A stretch of DNA of 36,841 nt from Chloroflexota bacterium (GCA_021372475.1 JAJFUJ010000124.1:1-36841); one strand, 5' to 3'. Shown: positions 23,690-33,048, counted from the stretch's first letter. Numbers and translations: made by a program. The notes: a model not told the origin generated them from the letters alone.

Positions 23690-24972
23690 CTGTTCTCAGG
23701 TGCGGGCTGCGCCTCCGCTAGGTGGCGCGGGTCGCACACGAACCAGCGTATGATGATCCAACCGGCGAGATATAACACAATCGCAATTGAGAACGTCAAC
23801 CGGTATCCAGCTAAATCCACCAGCCATCCACCGATGATGGGCGCTAAAAGCACCGGACCAGCAAGAACCGTATCTGCCAAGGCGGTATAAGTGGGCAGCT
23901 CAGTGCTGCTGAATTCCATCGTCAGGTTCGCGCCAGCAACGCCCATCCCAGCGCCGGCGGCCGTGGTGATAGCGAATACCCCATAAAACCAGAGGTCCGA
24001 GGGCGCCAGCAACACCAATAAAACACCAGCTATATTCATCAAGGTACATATTTCAGTTAGCCATTTGTGGCCAACTTTGTCGGCCAGTCTGCCCAGAATG
24101 GGCGCCGCAATTGTCTGGCTAACCAAAGCGACAATCGTGAGGTTGGCCGCGAAGGCATCACTTATGCCAAATTGTTTACGTGCATAGATAACATAAAAAG
24201 CGCCGCCCATCCCGCCCAGAATCAATACGGCTCTTGAGATTAGGTAGCGCGTGAAATTGCTGTTTTCCTTGAGCAACCTCGGCAAGCGCGCCCAATAGTC
24301 TTTGGGTGATCTTGGCTCAATGTGGGATTCGAGCGCCGGCTCGCGGTTCAATGCCAGGCTGATATAGGAGCACACTTGGAATACAAAGCACAGCATAAAG
24401 CAGATGCCAAAGGAAGTAGGGTAGGGATATGAGGACAGAACTTGCCGTGAAACAAAAGCTCCTCCCACGCCCAACAGGCTCCCGACCGCTGTGCTGCCCC
24501 CGAACAAGATACCCCGCCGTTCGCGGCGGATTTCCTTGGCCAGCATAGCGCGCCACGCCGGCGCAGCCAATCCGCCGGCGAAGGTCGCAATGCCGAGGCT
24601 AAAGGCTAATACGCCATAAGCCAGCCAATTCGGAGCCTGCGGCCAGAACAGCAGCAATAAACCTATACACGCATAAGGAATCCGCTCCATTACACTAATC
24701 TTTAATATCAAAGGCTTTTTGCGCGGGAGGCTTTCGGAGACTCGCGCCAGGAGCAGTTGTGGGAAATAGAAGCCGACATTTTGGATTGCGGGGATCAACC
24801 CGATGAGCACAGCTATTGTTGTAAGGTGACTTATATAAAGAGATAAAACAGTCGAAGAGAATATGAAAGACAAAGCCAGGCTGTAGAATGTCAGATCCAG
24901 AAAATTAACAGTAAAGTTCCACCTGGCGTTTTTCTCCAGATATGCCCGTACCTCAGGGGTATATGTTTCCAC
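23686..24972 (-). CDS. Major facilitator superfamily transporter
   Basis: This 428-residue membrane protein has about 12 predicted spans in two halves, split by the cytoplasmic stretch 'EPRSPKDYWARLPRLLKENS' after span six. Each half has an MFS-like loop between its second and third spans: 'ARVSESLPRKKPLI' (N-half) and 'GRLADKVGHKWLTE' (C-half, a good motif A variant). 'AAPAWRAMLAKEIRRERRG' after span four resembles MFS_1 members that lack known substrates. The start at 24972 is taken as the longest frame beginning 'METYTPEVRAYLEKN', and no strong ribosome site is visible. Because it converges on the riboflavin importer with a 4-bp overlap, the two are probably separate functions. Substrate and direction of transport are unknown. 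Confidence 0.88.
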   Translation of the reverse strand: METYTPEVRAYLEKNARWNFTVNFLDLTFYSLALSFIFSSTVLSLYISHLTTIAVLIGLIPAIQNVGFYFPQLLLARVSESLPRKKPLILKISVMERIPYACIGLLLLFWPQAPNWLAYGVLAFSLGIATFAGGLAAPAWRAMLAKEIRRERRGILFGGSTAVGSLLGVGGAFVSRQVLSSYPYPTSFGICFMLCFVFQVCSYISLALNREPALESHIEPRSPKDYWARLPRLLKENSNFTRYLISRAVLILGGMGGAFYVIYARKQFGISDAFAANLTIVALVSQTIAAPILGRLADKVGHKWLTEICTLMNIAGVLLVLLAPSDLWFYGVFAITTAAGAGMGVAGANLTMEFSSTELPTYTALADTVLAGPVLLAPIIGGWLVDLAGYRLTFSIAIVLYLAGWIIIRWFVCDPRHLAEAQPAPENS

Positions 24973-24998
24973 TTAACCAACACCTACCGTATGGTGTG

Positions 24999-25030
24999 AA
25001 AAAAGGAGGCAACCCACCGTCCGCCTCCTT
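24999..25030 (-). terminator. Intrinsic terminator of glnS
   Basis: On the minus strand AAGGAGGC (25030 to 25023) pairs with GCCTCCTT (25010 to 25003) around a 12-nt loop, followed by a run of six T (complement of the A run at 24999-25004). It lies 24 bp beyond the glnS stop and before the MFS start. Confidence 0.9.
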
Positions 25031-25053
25031 GAACATGACACAACTACAGGTTC

Positions 25054-26772
25054 TCAGGCTTTCGAACCTTCCTCAATCCGTGCCCAGGTGTCCCTGAGGG
25101 CAGCAGTCCGGTTAAAGATGAGTTTATCGGGACGCGATTCGGCATCGACGCAGAAATATCCTTGGCGTTCAAACTGATAGTGTGTGAGGGCGGGAGCGTT
25201 GAGCACACTCGGCTCAAGCTTGCATCCGCTTAATATCTCCAGCGAGTTTGGGTTTAGGTACTCTATGAAAGAGTGTCCTTCGGGCTCATTGCCTGGATCC
25301 TGGACGCCAAACAAGCGGTCATATAGGTTTACCTGGGCATCCACTGCGTGTGCCGCGGATACCCAGTGTAAAGTGGCTTTGACTTTACGGCCGTCGGGCG
25401 CGTCCCCTCCGCGAGTAGATGGATCATAGGTGCAATGCAACTCAACAACTTCGCCAGTAACAGGGTCTTTGACGACACCAACGCACTTGATAAAGTAGGC
25501 ATAACGCAGCCTGACCTCGCGTCCGGGAGCTAGGCGGAAATACTTGGGTGGTGGATCCTCACGAAAGTCGTCGCGCTCGATATAAATCACGCGCGAGAAC
25601 GGCACCCTGCGTGTGCCTGCGCTGGGATCTTCGGGATTATTGATGGCGTCCATCTCTTCGACCGTTCCCTCGGGATAGTTGTCGATGACAACCTTGAGCG
25701 GCCGTAATATGCCCATCACTCTTAGCGCGTGTTTGTTCAGGTCGTCGCGGACACAAAACTCCAGCAGCGATATATCCACGATGCTGATTGCTTTCGCTAC
25801 ACCAATACGCTCGCAAAACTCGCGGATCGATGCCGGCGTATAACCGCGGCGGCGCAATCCGGCAAGGGTCGGCATGCGCGGATCATCCCAGCCAGCCACA
25901 TAGCCTTCTTCAACCAATTGGCGCAGCTTGCGCTTGCTCATCACCACATAGTTCAGGTTCATCCGCGCGAATTCGATCTGCAGTGGGTGGCCCGGCACCT
26001 TCAAGTTATCCAGGAACCAGTCATACAGGGCGTGGTTGTTTTCAAACTCGAGGGTGCATATCGAATGCGTGATCCCTTCCAGCGCGTCCGAGAGACAGTG
26101 GGCAAAGTCGTACATCGGGTAGATGCACCAGGCCGTGCCGGTGCGGTGATGCGGCGTCTTTAAGATGCGGTAAATCACCGGGTCGCGCAGGCTGATGTTT
26201 GGCGACTGCATATCTATTCTAGCGCGGAGGGTGCGGGAGCCTTCCGCGAACTCGCCAGCCTTCATACGCCGGAACAGGTCTAGGTTCTCTTCGACCGGGC
26301 GCTCGCGGTTGGGGCTGTTCCGGCCAGGTTCAGTCAGGGTCCCGCGGTAGGCACGCATATCTTCCGGACTGAGATCGCAGACATATGCCTTCCCCTGCAG
26401 GATCAGCTCCTCGGCGAACTCGTACAGCCTGCCAAAGTAATCCGAGGCATAAAATAGGCGGTCCTGCCAGTCGAAGCCCAGCCAACGAATATCCTCCTGG
26501 ATAGCCTCGACGTATTCGACATCTTCTTTGGTCGGATTTGTGTCGTCAAAACGTAGGTTGCACAAACCGCCAAACTCCTGAGCCACTCCAAAGTTGAGGC
26601 TGATGGACTTGGCATGGCCGATATGCAGGTAACCGTTTGGTTCGGGCGGGAAGCGGGTATGTACGCGCCCCTGGTTTTTGCCAGCCTGCACATCCTGCGC
26701 AACAATGGTGCGTACGAAATCCGGAGATGATGTGTGTTCGGGGCTGGAAACAGCGGGCGTTTTAGTGTCCAT
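25054..26772 (-). CDS. glnS: Glutaminyl-tRNA synthetase
   Basis: GlnRS attaches glutamine to tRNA-Gln in an ATP-dependent reaction. From ATG 26772 (GGAGG 6 nt upstream) the protein has 572 residues, near the usual ~555. Class I signatures are present: the HIGH motif in '[15 protein letters not shown]' at about 43-56, and the KMSKS variant 'VMSKRKL'. The 'PPEPNGY' form distinguishes GlnRS from GluRS, as does '[10 protein letters not shown]'. The C-terminal half has the two anticodon-binding beta-barrels typical of bacterial GlnRS. Its presence suggests direct glutaminylation rather than sole dependence on the GatCAB amidotransferase route. An in-frame start at 26823 adds 17 residues without a ribosome site. 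nagB ends 66 bp upstream, and a clear terminator follows. Confidence 0.97.
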   Translation of the reverse strand: MDTKTPAVSSPEHTSSPDFVRTIVAQDVQAGKNQGRVHTRFPPEPNGYLHIGHAKSISLNFGVAQEFGGLCNLRFDDTNPTKEDVEYVEAIQEDIRWLGFDWQDRLFYASDYFGRLYEFAEELILQGKAYVCDLSPEDMRAYRGTLTEPGRNSPNRERPVEENLDLFRRMKAGEFAEGSRTLRARIDMQSPNISLRDPVIYRILKTPHHRTGTAWCIYPMYDFAHCLSDALEGITHSICTLEFENNHALYDWFLDNLKVPGHPLQIEFARMNLNYVVMSKRKLRQLVEEGYVAGWDDPRMPTLAGLRRRGYTPASIREFCERIGVAKAISIVDISLLEFCVRDDLNKHALRVMGILRPLKVVIDNYPEGTVEEMDAINNPEDPSAGTRRVPFSRVIYIERDDFREDPPPKYFRLAPGREVRLRYAYFIKCVGVVKDPVTGEVVELHCTYDPSTRGGDAPDGRKVKATLHWVSAAHAVDAQVNLYDRLFGVQDPGNEPEGHSFIEYLNPNSLEILSGCKLEPSVLNAPALTHYQFERQGYFCVDAESRPDKLIFNRTAALRDTWARIEEGSKA

Positions 26773-26838
26773 GGAAACCTCCTGCAGATTGAGAACACGC
26801 AGAAGATACAACAGAAATGGCAATCCGACAAGAAGCTG

Positions 26839-27627
26839 TTATCTGAGCAGATCTGCAGAAAGGCTGGCTGAAAGAGCATCAAGATACAATATAGCCTGCG
26901 GATGTTGGCGTAGGCTAGTGGCCGGGCACATCGGGTTCACAGGTTCAGATAACGTGCGGCGTACTATCTCTGCTTTGCGCTGCTCGGGCACAATCGCCAT
27001 AACTGTTCTGGCAGACAGGAGCGCCGGCACCGTCAGGGAAATAGCCTGAACAGGCACATCGGCAAGCATGGCAAAATGGCCTTCGCCTACCTGCTGCTGG
27101 CGGCACACACCGTCCAGGGTGACAACATGCACCAACTCTCGGGTGTTAAAATCAGCCGGCGGGTCGTTAAAGGCGAGGTGGCCGTTTTCGCCGATTCCCA
27201 GCACACATACATCTGCGGGATGGCTGTGCAGCAACTGCGTGTAGCGTTCGATTTCCGCCTGGATATCGGCTGCATCGCCCTGAATACCATAGAATGCGTG
27301 CAACGGCACTTGATCGACAAGCTGCTCGTGCATATACCGCCGAAAGCTGGCCGGATGAGCCGCTGAAATGCCCAAATATTCATCCATATGGAAGACGACG
27401 ACGCGGTTCCACTCGATGTCTTGCCTCTGGCGCAGCGCAGCGTACAAGGGCAGTTGAGAGTTACCGGTGGCCAGAATGAGATAGCACAGCCCATGGGCAG
27501 CGATACCGGCACCGATCTCGCGCGCTAAACGTTCGGCTGCGCATTCACCTAGTTCTGTGCTGGTTGCGTGGGTATGAATAACTAGGTTATCTATCAGGTT
27601 TTCCTTGTGGCAGCACGCTTGTTTCAT
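26839..27627 (-). CDS. nagB: NagB-family glucosamine-6-phosphate deaminase-like protein
   Basis: This 262-residue protein of the NagB/6-phosphogluconolactonase superfamily probably converts glucosamine 6-phosphate to fructose 6-phosphate and ammonia. Motifs are 'LILATGNSQLPLY' (phosphate loop, with NSQ rather than the usual GST/GGT), D82 in 'FHMDEYLG', and N148, H150 and D155 in 'GENGHLAFNDPP'. Compared with E. coli NagB, the D141 position is Asn (seen in other homologues) and E148 is Asp, so activity on a related amino-sugar phosphate is possible. The ATG at 27627 has GAGGAG 7 nt upstream; an in-frame ATG at 27645 is less likely. It is the first gene of a probable nagB-glnS transcript and fits with the GH20 enzyme at the left end as amino-sugar catabolism. 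Confidence 0.88.
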   Translation of the reverse strand: MKQACCHKENLIDNLVIHTHATSTELGECAAERLAREIGAGIAAHGLCYLILATGNSQLPLYAALRQRQDIEWNRVVVFHMDEYLGISAAHPASFRRYMHEQLVDQVPLHAFYGIQGDAADIQAEIERYTQLLHSHPADVCVLGIGENGHLAFNDPPADFNTRELVHVVTLDGVCRQQQVGEGHFAMLADVPVQAISLTVPALLSARTVMAIVPEQRKAEIVRRTLSEPVNPMCPATSLRQHPQAILYLDALSASLSADLLR

Positions 27628-27659
27628 GAATGGCTCCTCTAGCATTTACTTCGATAGCT

Positions 27660-27688
27660 AGAGTAACAAGGTCACGCAACCATGTCAA
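27660..27688 (-). promoter_or_regulatory. Predicted nagB promoter
   Basis: A perfect TTGACA (27688 to 27683, minus strand) with 17-bp spacing to TACTCT (27665 to 27660). The -35 is consensus and the -10 is poor. It lies back to back with the ilv promoter, the two -35 elements being 28 bp apart. Confidence 0.5.
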
Positions 27689-27716
27689 TCGCACTGCGCT
27701 AGTGGATTATCTGCGC

Positions 27717-27745
27717 TTGACAATTATCATCAGGTATGGTATTGT
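27717..27745 (+). promoter_or_regulatory. Promoter of the ilv-cimA-leu operon
   Basis: TTGACA (27717-27722) and TATTGT (27740-27745) are spaced 17 bp apart, placing the start of transcription near 27752, shortly before the leader peptide ORF. The leader RNA up to ilvD GTG 28005 is about 250 nt. Confidence 0.75.
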
Positions 27746-27772
27746 GTACGTATTCTAGCGAATGGTATGTTG

Positions 27773-27838
27773 ATGTTTAATACCTTTTCCGGCCGAATTG
27801 CTCTCGTTCTTATTGAGCTCCTCATTGCGAGGAGCTAA
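27773..27838 (+). CDS. Branched-chain amino acid leader peptide of the ilv operon
   Basis: This 21-codon ORF starts at ATG 27773 and ends at TAA 27836-27838. Residues 9-18 read IALVLIELLI: eight of ten consecutive codons are Ile, Leu or Val (ATT, CTC, GTT and CTT). That is the composition expected of a regulatory leader peptide whose translation senses charged tRNA-Ile, tRNA-Leu and tRNA-Val. An in-frame ATG at 27767 would add two residues (Met-Leu). No strong Shine-Dalgarno site is visible, which is the main weakness. The ORF lies between a good promoter and a terminator hairpin upstream of ilvD, with the RNA pairings needed for attenuation. Confidence 0.85.
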   Translation: MFNTFSGRIALVLIELLIARS

Positions 27839-27899
27839 GCGTGGTTGGGAAAGGCATAATACTGTAAATAAATCAAATGACTTGGAAGCCTCACCCAAC
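27783..27899 (+). promoter_or_regulatory. Ribosome-mediated transcription attenuator (antiterminator and competing stems)
   Basis: Three pairings can be drawn. Stem 1:2 joins CCTTTTCC (27783-27790, inside the leader ORF) to GGGAAAGG (27847-27854), with one G-U pair. It encloses a perfect 8-bp hairpin AGCTCCTC/GAGGAGCT (27816-27823 with 27829-27836) over the Leu codons and stop. The antiterminator 2:3 joins GTTGGG (27844-27849) to CCCAAC (27894-27899) and AGGC (27852-27855) to GCCT (27888-27891), separated by a small internal loop. It competes with both stem 1:2 and the terminator. A ribosome stalled at the Ile/Leu/Val codons would cover 27783-27790, free region 2 and permit readthrough. This is drawn by hand, not computed. 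Confidence 0.8.
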
Positions 27900-27914
27900 A
27901 GGTGAGGCTTTTTT
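27886..27914 (+). terminator. Attenuator terminator upstream of ilvD
   Basis: AAGCCTCACC (27886-27895) and GGTGAGGCTT (27901-27910) form a perfect 10-bp stem with a 5-nt loop, ending in six T (27909-27914). Its 5' arm overlaps the 3' arm of the antiterminator. Confidence 0.93.
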
Positions 27915-28004
27915 ATTGTAACTTATCGGGCATACGCAAAGGAGCCATTGCCGCAGTATTGTATTGCGAGCAACGGCTCTATTTATAATGAGCAAGGAGT
28001 GAGA

Positions 28005-29687
28005 GTGAGAAGCGATACAGTTAAAAAAGGCATCAACCGCACGCCGCATCGTTCTCTTTTGTGGGCGCTTGGCTGCACCGAAAGAGAGATGAATCAACCG
28101 TTTGTGGGCGTCATCAGCTCATTTTCAGAGGTGGTGCCCGGGCATATGCATCTCCGCCAGATTAATGAGGCGGTCAAGGCAGGTGTCCGCATGGCTGGCG
28201 GCACTCCTTTCGAAAGCAATGTAATCGCTGTTTGTGACGGCATCGCTATGGGGCACAGCGGGATGAAGTATTCGCTCTCCTCGCGCGAGTTGATTGCCGA
28301 TTCCGTCGAAACTGTTGTACTTGCGCACCAATATGATGCCGTCGTGCTTATCCCTTCCTGCGATAAAATCGTGCCCGGCATGCTGATGGCCGCGGCGCGC
28401 CTGGATATTCCGGCGGTGGTTGTCACTGGTGGGCCGATGCTATCCGGGCGTCTGGGCGATACGCGCCTCGACCTGAACAGCGCCTTTACGGTGGTGGGAG
28501 CTGTGGTCAACGGACAGATGACTGAACAGCAGGCAAAGCGCATAGAACAGGCCTGCTGCCCCGGCTGCGGCTCCTGTGCTGGTATGTTCACTGCCAATAC
28601 TATGGGCTGTTTGAGCGAGGCGATGGGTATGGCTTTGCCCGGCAACGGCGCGACTCCTGCGGTGAGTTCGCGCCGTTTAGCATTAGCTAAGGAAGCCGGC
28701 ATGGCGGTAATGGACCTGCTGAGGAAGGGGATCACGGCCCGCCAGATAATCAATGCCAAGGGGCTGGCAAATGCTTTCACCTGCGATATGGCGATGGGCG
28801 GCTCGACAAACTCTGTACTGCATCTGCTGGCAATTGCTCAAGAGGCCGGCATTCATGTAAATCTGAGCGATCTGAACAACTACAGCAACACCACGCCGCA
28901 CCTGTGTAAACTCTCCCCCGCCAGCGACCAGTACCTGGAAGACTTGTATTATTCGGGCGGTATCAGCGCCATTTTACACGAGCTGCAGGGGATTGGGCTG
29001 CTCAAGGCGGATGCTATGACCGTGACTGGCGATACTCTGGCGCAAAACCTTGAGCCTGATTCTCGCTGGGCTCCTGATTATGCGTTGGTTGATCGGCGTG
29101 TGGTGCGTAGCCCGCAAGATCCTTATTCCGAGACGGGCGGCTTGGCGGTTTTGTTCGGCAACCTCGCGCCTGAAGGAGCTGTGGTCAAAAGAGCAGCCGT
29201 TGCCCCGGCCATGATGCAACATAGCGGTCCGGCGCGTGTGTTTGATACCGAAGAGGAAGCCACCCAGGCGATCATGGACAACAAATTCAAGGTTGGCGAT
29301 GTCATCGTCATCCGTTATGAGGGGCCTAAAGGCGGCCCGGGCATGCGCGAGATGCTTACGCCCACCTCATTGCTCTCGGGGATGAAGATGGATGACAAGG
29401 TAGCCTTGATTACCGATGGGCGCTTCTCGGGAGCCACGCGCGGTGCGGCGATCGGGCATATCTCGCCTGAAGCCGCCTCAGGTGGCCCGCTCGCGGCCGT
29501 TAAGGACGGCGACCTGATAGAGATTGATATCCCCAACCACCATCTGGAGCTGCACGTACCGGAATCCGAAATAAAGGCGCGGCTGGCAGCCTTGCCCGTA
29601 TTCGAACTGCGTGTGCAAGGCGGATATCTGCGCCGCTATGCTCAGGCGGTCACATCCGCCAGCACAGGGGCCGTCTTACGCGACTGA
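28005..29687 (+). CDS. ilvD: Dihydroxy-acid dehydratase
   Basis: IlvD dehydrates 2,3-dihydroxy-3-methylvalerate and 2,3-dihydroxyisovalerate to the 2-oxo acids that yield isoleucine and valine. GTG 28005 is chosen because AAGGAG lies 5 nt upstream and the protein then begins '[19 protein letters not shown]', the family's standard start, giving 560 residues. An in-frame TTG at 27948 would add 19 atypical residues. Iron-sulfur cysteines are visible: C119 in '[10 protein letters not shown]', and C184, C185, C188 and C191 in '[12 protein letters not shown]'. '[10 protein letters not shown]' near the C-terminus is the conserved substrate loop. It is the first structural gene of the operon, downstream of the leader attenuator. 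Confidence 0.97.
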   Translation: MRSDTVKKGINRTPHRSLLWALGCTEREMNQPFVGVISSFSEVVPGHMHLRQINEAVKAGVRMAGGTPFESNVIAVCDGIAMGHSGMKYSLSSRELIADSVETVVLAHQYDAVVLIPSCDKIVPGMLMAAARLDIPAVVVTGGPMLSGRLGDTRLDLNSAFTVVGAVVNGQMTEQQAKRIEQACCPGCGSCAGMFTANTMGCLSEAMGMALPGNGATPAVSSRRLALAKEAGMAVMDLLRKGITARQIINAKGLANAFTCDMAMGGSTNSVLHLLAIAQEAGIHVNLSDLNNYSNTTPHLCKLSPASDQYLEDLYYSGGISAILHELQGIGLLKADAMTVTGDTLAQNLEPDSRWAPDYALVDRRVVRSPQDPYSETGGLAVLFGNLAPEGAVVKRAAVAPAMMQHSGPARVFDTEEEATQAIMDNKFKVGDVIVIRYEGPKGGPGMREMLTPTSLLSGMKMDDKVALITDGRFSGATRGAAIGHISPEAASGGPLAAVKDGDLIEIDIPNHHLELHVPESEIKARLAALPVFELRVQGGYLRRYAQAVTSASTGAVLRD

Positions 29688-29734
29688 GCTGCTGTATTAG
29701 CCTGCTGCCGTGCTGTTGGGAGGAGAATGATGCG

Positions 29735-31429
29735 ATGAAACTGAATGGCGCTCAAATACTGTGGGAATGCTTGCTGCATGAAGGGGTCGATACGATATTC
29801 GGCATCACTGGCGGCACGGTCCTCCCGCTTTACCACGAGTTGGTAAATTACCCAATCCGCTCTATTGTAGTTCGTCATGAGCAGGCTGCAGCGCATGCAG
29901 CCGATGGGTATGCGCGCGCTACTGGCAAGGTGGGGGTTTGCCTGGCTACTTCTGGCCCGGGCGCAACCAATTTAGTGACCGGCATCGCCAATGCACAGAT
30001 GGATTCTTCATCTCTCGTGGCGATTACTGGACAGGTGGCCTCGTCGGTGCTGGGCACGGATTTTTTCCAGGAAGTCGATACGACTGGCATTACGATGCCG
30101 ATCACCAAGCACAACTACCTCGTCACCGATATCAATGACCTGGCTTTGGCTGTGAAGGAAGCTTTCCATTTGGCCAGAACTGGCCGGCCGGGGGCGGTGC
30201 TGTTGGATATCGCCAAGGATGTGCAACAGACCGTCATCGACTTTGAATACCCAGCCGAGATCAACCTGCCGGGCTATAAACCGCACATGTTTGGGAATGC
30301 ACGCCAAATCAAACAGGCTGCGGAGATGATTAACCAGGCTGAGCAGCCCATCCTCGTTGCTGGGCGAGGCGTCATCATTGCTGGCGCCTTTGCCGAATTG
30401 CTCGCTTTGGTGGAAAAGGCGCAGTTACCGGTCGTGACGACCCTGCTTGGCAAGAGCGACCTGCCGGAGAATCATCCGCTGTGCCTGGGGATGGGCGGCA
30501 TGCACGGCGAGGCCTTTGCCAATTTGGCTATGCAAAACGCCGACTTGATTATTGGCGTGGGATCGCGCTTCGACGATCGCCTGACGAGCACTGCAGAGAC
30601 CTTTGCGCCCAAGGCCAGGATTATCCATATCGATATTGATCCGGCAGAAATCGGCAAGCGCGTGCGAGTCGATTTGCCCGTAGTGGGCGATGCGCGCAAT
30701 GTGCTCAGGGAGCTTGTCAGTGTGGTAAAGCCGGCTGAACATACGCCATGGCTGAACCAGATTGAGGCCTGGCGGAAGGATAGCCATGCGCGGGATATCC
30801 TGCATCAGGAATGCGGGGAGCTCCAGCCGCAGTTTGTCGTCAACCAGATCTGGGAGGCTACCGAAGGTAAGGCCATTATGGTGAGTGATGTTGGCCAAAA
30901 CCAGATGTGGGAGGCGCAGTACTATCATCATCTGCGGCCGGGTGGGCTAATCACCTCAGGTGGATTAGGTACAATGGGATTCGGCTTGCCGGCAGCTATC
31001 GGCGCTGCCGTGGGCTGTCCTGATGAGCCGGTTTGGGTCGTGGCTGGTGACGGCGGCTTTCAAATGACCTTACAAGAACTGGCAACGGTGGTTCAGGAAC
31101 GGCTGCCGATTAAAATAGCAATTCTGAACAATGGTTATTTGGGGATGGTCCGTCAGTGGCAGGAGCTGTTTTACCAGAGCAACTACAGCGGTACTCCTAT
31201 CCTGGGGCCAGACTTTGCAAAACTGGCTGAGGCATATGGGATTCGCGGCATTACCATCAGTGACAGTTGCGAGGTAAGGTCAGCGATCGAGGAAGCCAAA
31301 ACTTATGACGGCCCGATGCTGATCGATTTCCGTATCGAACGTGAGCAGAATGTATTCCCTATCGTGCCAGTTGGGCAGCCAATTCACAATATGATTCGGC
31401 GGCCGATTCCGCAGGGGGCACAAGGATGA
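29735..31429 (+). CDS. ilvB: Acetolactate synthase large (catalytic) subunit
   Basis: IlvB condenses pyruvate with pyruvate or 2-oxobutyrate, forming acetolactate or acetohydroxybutyrate. The 564-residue protein has the three thiamine-diphosphate enzyme domains: an N-terminal PYR domain with catalytic E49 in 'VRHEQAAAHAADGYARATGK', a central domain, and a C-terminal PP domain with the GDG...NN motif beginning 'VAGDGGFQMTLQEL' and ending 'IAILNN'. 'GMVRQWQELFY' is the conserved AHAS segment associated with the herbicide and substrate channel. GGAGG lies about 10 nt upstream of ATG 29735. The regulatory subunit gene follows 28 bp downstream, and the anabolic role is clear from the operon. Confidence 0.97.
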   Translation: MKLNGAQILWECLLHEGVDTIFGITGGTVLPLYHELVNYPIRSIVVRHEQAAAHAADGYARATGKVGVCLATSGPGATNLVTGIANAQMDSSSLVAITGQVASSVLGTDFFQEVDTTGITMPITKHNYLVTDINDLALAVKEAFHLARTGRPGAVLLDIAKDVQQTVIDFEYPAEINLPGYKPHMFGNARQIKQAAEMINQAEQPILVAGRGVIIAGAFAELLALVEKAQLPVVTTLLGKSDLPENHPLCLGMGGMHGEAFANLAMQNADLIIGVGSRFDDRLTSTAETFAPKARIIHIDIDPAEIGKRVRVDLPVVGDARNVLRELVSVVKPAEHTPWLNQIEAWRKDSHARDILHQECGELQPQFVVNQIWEATEGKAIMVSDVGQNQMWEAQYYHHLRPGGLITSGGLGTMGFGLPAAIGAAVGCPDEPVWVVAGDGGFQMTLQELATVVQERLPIKIAILNNGYLGMVRQWQELFYQSNYSGTPILGPDFAKLAEAYGIRGITISDSCEVRSAIEEAKTYDGPMLIDFRIEREQNVFPIVPVGQPIHNMIRRPIPQGAQG

Positions 31430-31457
31430 GAATAAAAAGCAGCTCAGGAGAGAGTCG

Positions 31458-31985
31458 ATGAGCACAGTAAATCCCAAAACAGGCTACTCTCGGCGTACGT
31501 TGGTTGGATTGATGGAAGACAAGCCCGGTGTCCTCAGCCATGTTTCCAATCTCTTTCGTCGTCGAAATTACAATATCGAAAGTCTCTCGGTCGGGCACAG
31601 CGAGACCCCCGGCATTTCGCGCATGACGGTCGTCGTAAATGGGGATGATGCAGTGGTAGAGCAGGTCATCAAGCAGCTCTACAAGCTGGTGAATATCCTC
31701 AAAGTAAGCGATATCGACGATTCTTCATCGGTAACCCGAGAGCTGGCGCTCATCAAGGTATATGCGCCAGCCGCTGTGCGGGCCGAGATTAAGCAATTGG
31801 TCGATATTTTCCGCGCGAATATCATCGATGTCGCCCTAGAGTCGCTGACTATCGAGATAACCGGGACTGAGGATAAGATAGATTCACTGATCGCGATGCT
31901 CAGACCCTATGGCATCAAGGAATTAGCGCGTACCGGCCGTGTGGCCATGGTCAGAGGTTCGACGACGACGGGCGTCACAAAGTAA
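31458..31985 (+). CDS. ilvN: Acetolactate synthase small (regulatory) subunit
   Basis: This 175-residue subunit has an N-terminal ACT domain ('LVGLMEDKPGVLSHVSNLFR' to about residue 85) and a C-terminal ALS_ss_C domain containing 'VDIFRANIIDVALESLTIEI'. It stabilizes and activates the IlvB catalytic subunit and confers valine feedback inhibition through the ACT dimer. The length and two-domain form match IlvH-type subunits rather than the short IlvN of E. coli. AGGAGA is placed 8-9 nt before ATG 31458. ilvC follows, with its ATG 53 bp after this stop. Confidence 0.96.
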   Translation: MSTVNPKTGYSRRTLVGLMEDKPGVLSHVSNLFRRRNYNIESLSVGHSETPGISRMTVVVNGDDAVVEQVIKQLYKLVNILKVSDIDDSSSVTRELALIKVYAPAAVRAEIKQLVDIFRANIIDVALESLTIEITGTEDKIDSLIAMLRPYGIKELARTGRVAMVRGSTTTGVTK

Positions 31986-32038
31986 CAGGCTAATCTGCAT
32001 TATACATGATGCAAGATATACAATCTGGAGGGAACACG

Positions 32039-33034
32039 ATGGCGGTTATCTATTACGAAAAGGATGCCAATCTCGCCTTGCTCAAAGGCAAAAAGATTGC
32101 CGTGATTGGCTATGGCAGCCAGGGGCATGCACATGCGTTGAATCTCAAAGACAGCGGCTGCGACGTGCGTGTAGGGCTCTATGCCGGCAGCAAGTCATGG
32201 GCTGAGGCTGTCAAGGCAGGCCTTGTGGTCAAGACTGTAGCTGAAGCTGCTACCGAAGCGGATATGATCATGATGCTTGCACCCGATATGAAGCAGCCCG
32301 AGATCTACCGTGAGTCGGTGGCGCCTAACCTCAAAGCCGGCAAGATGCTTATGTTTGCGCACGGTTTTGCGATTCATTACAGCACCATAATTCCGCCTGC
32401 GGATGTTGATGTCGTGATGGTCGCTCCCAAGGCTCCCGGTCATCGCGTGCGCGAGATTTTCCCGGATGGACAGGGTGTCCCGGGTTTGCTGGCGATTTAT
32501 CAGGATGCGACGGGTAACAGCAAAGCGCTGGGGTTGGCCTATGCCAAAGGTATCGGCTGTACCCGCGCCGGCGTGATCGAGACGACCTTTGAGGAAGAGA
32601 CCGAGACCGACCTCTTTGGCGAGCAGGCCGTGCTGTGCGGCGGTGTTTCGGCGCTCATCAAGGCCGGATTTGATACCCTGGTGGAGGCTGGATACCAACC
32701 CGAGATCGCTTATTTTGAGTGCTGTAATGAGCTCAAGCTGATAGTTGACCTGATTTACCAGGGCGGCCTTTCCTATATGCGCTATTCGGTGAGCGACACA
32801 GCCGAGCACGGCGACTATACGGCTGGCCCTCGAGTAATAAACGATGCTACCAAAGCCGAGATGAGAAAGCTGCTGACTGAAATCCAGGATGGCACTTACG
32901 CTCGCAATTGGATCCTTGAAAATCAGGCAGGCCGTCCGAGCTTTAATATGACTCGCAAACGCGAGCAGAATTCACAGCTCGAGCAGGTTGGGCGCAGCCT
33001 GCGCGCTATGATGTCCTGGCTGCAAGCCAAATAA
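32039..33034 (+). CDS. ilvC: Ketol-acid reductoisomerase, class I
   Basis: IlvC isomerizes and reduces acetolactate or acetohydroxybutyrate using NAD(P)H and Mg2+. The 331-residue protein is the short class I form with a single C-terminal knotted domain. The Rossmann motif '[20 protein letters not shown]' is at about residues 19-38, followed by the cofactor-specificity loop '[12 protein letters not shown]'. Metal-binding acidic residues lie in '[18 protein letters not shown]' and in '[14 protein letters not shown]'. ATG 32039 has GGAGGG 7 nt upstream and yields the expected '[10 protein letters not shown]'; the in-frame ATG at 32006 adds 11 unneeded residues. A strong intercistronic hairpin follows before cimA. 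Confidence 0.97.
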   Translation: MAVIYYEKDANLALLKGKKIAVIGYGSQGHAHALNLKDSGCDVRVGLYAGSKSWAEAVKAGLVVKTVAEAATEADMIMMLAPDMKQPEIYRESVAPNLKAGKMLMFAHGFAIHYSTIIPPADVDVVMVAPKAPGHRVREIFPDGQGVPGLLAIYQDATGNSKALGLAYAKGIGCTRAGVIETTFEEETETDLFGEQAVLCGGVSALIKAGFDTLVEAGYQPEIAYFECCNELKLIVDLIYQGGLSYMRYSVSDTAEHGDYTAGPRVINDATKAEMRKLLTEIQDGTYARNWILENQAGRPSFNMTRKREQNSQLEQVGRSLRAMMSWLQAK

Positions 33035-33048
33035 CCATACGGGTAAAC

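Noticed and set aside
28094-28780. 228-codon open frame on the minus strand
   Set aside because: It is antisense to ilvD, whose Fe-S motifs are intact. The frame reflects codon bias of the real gene.
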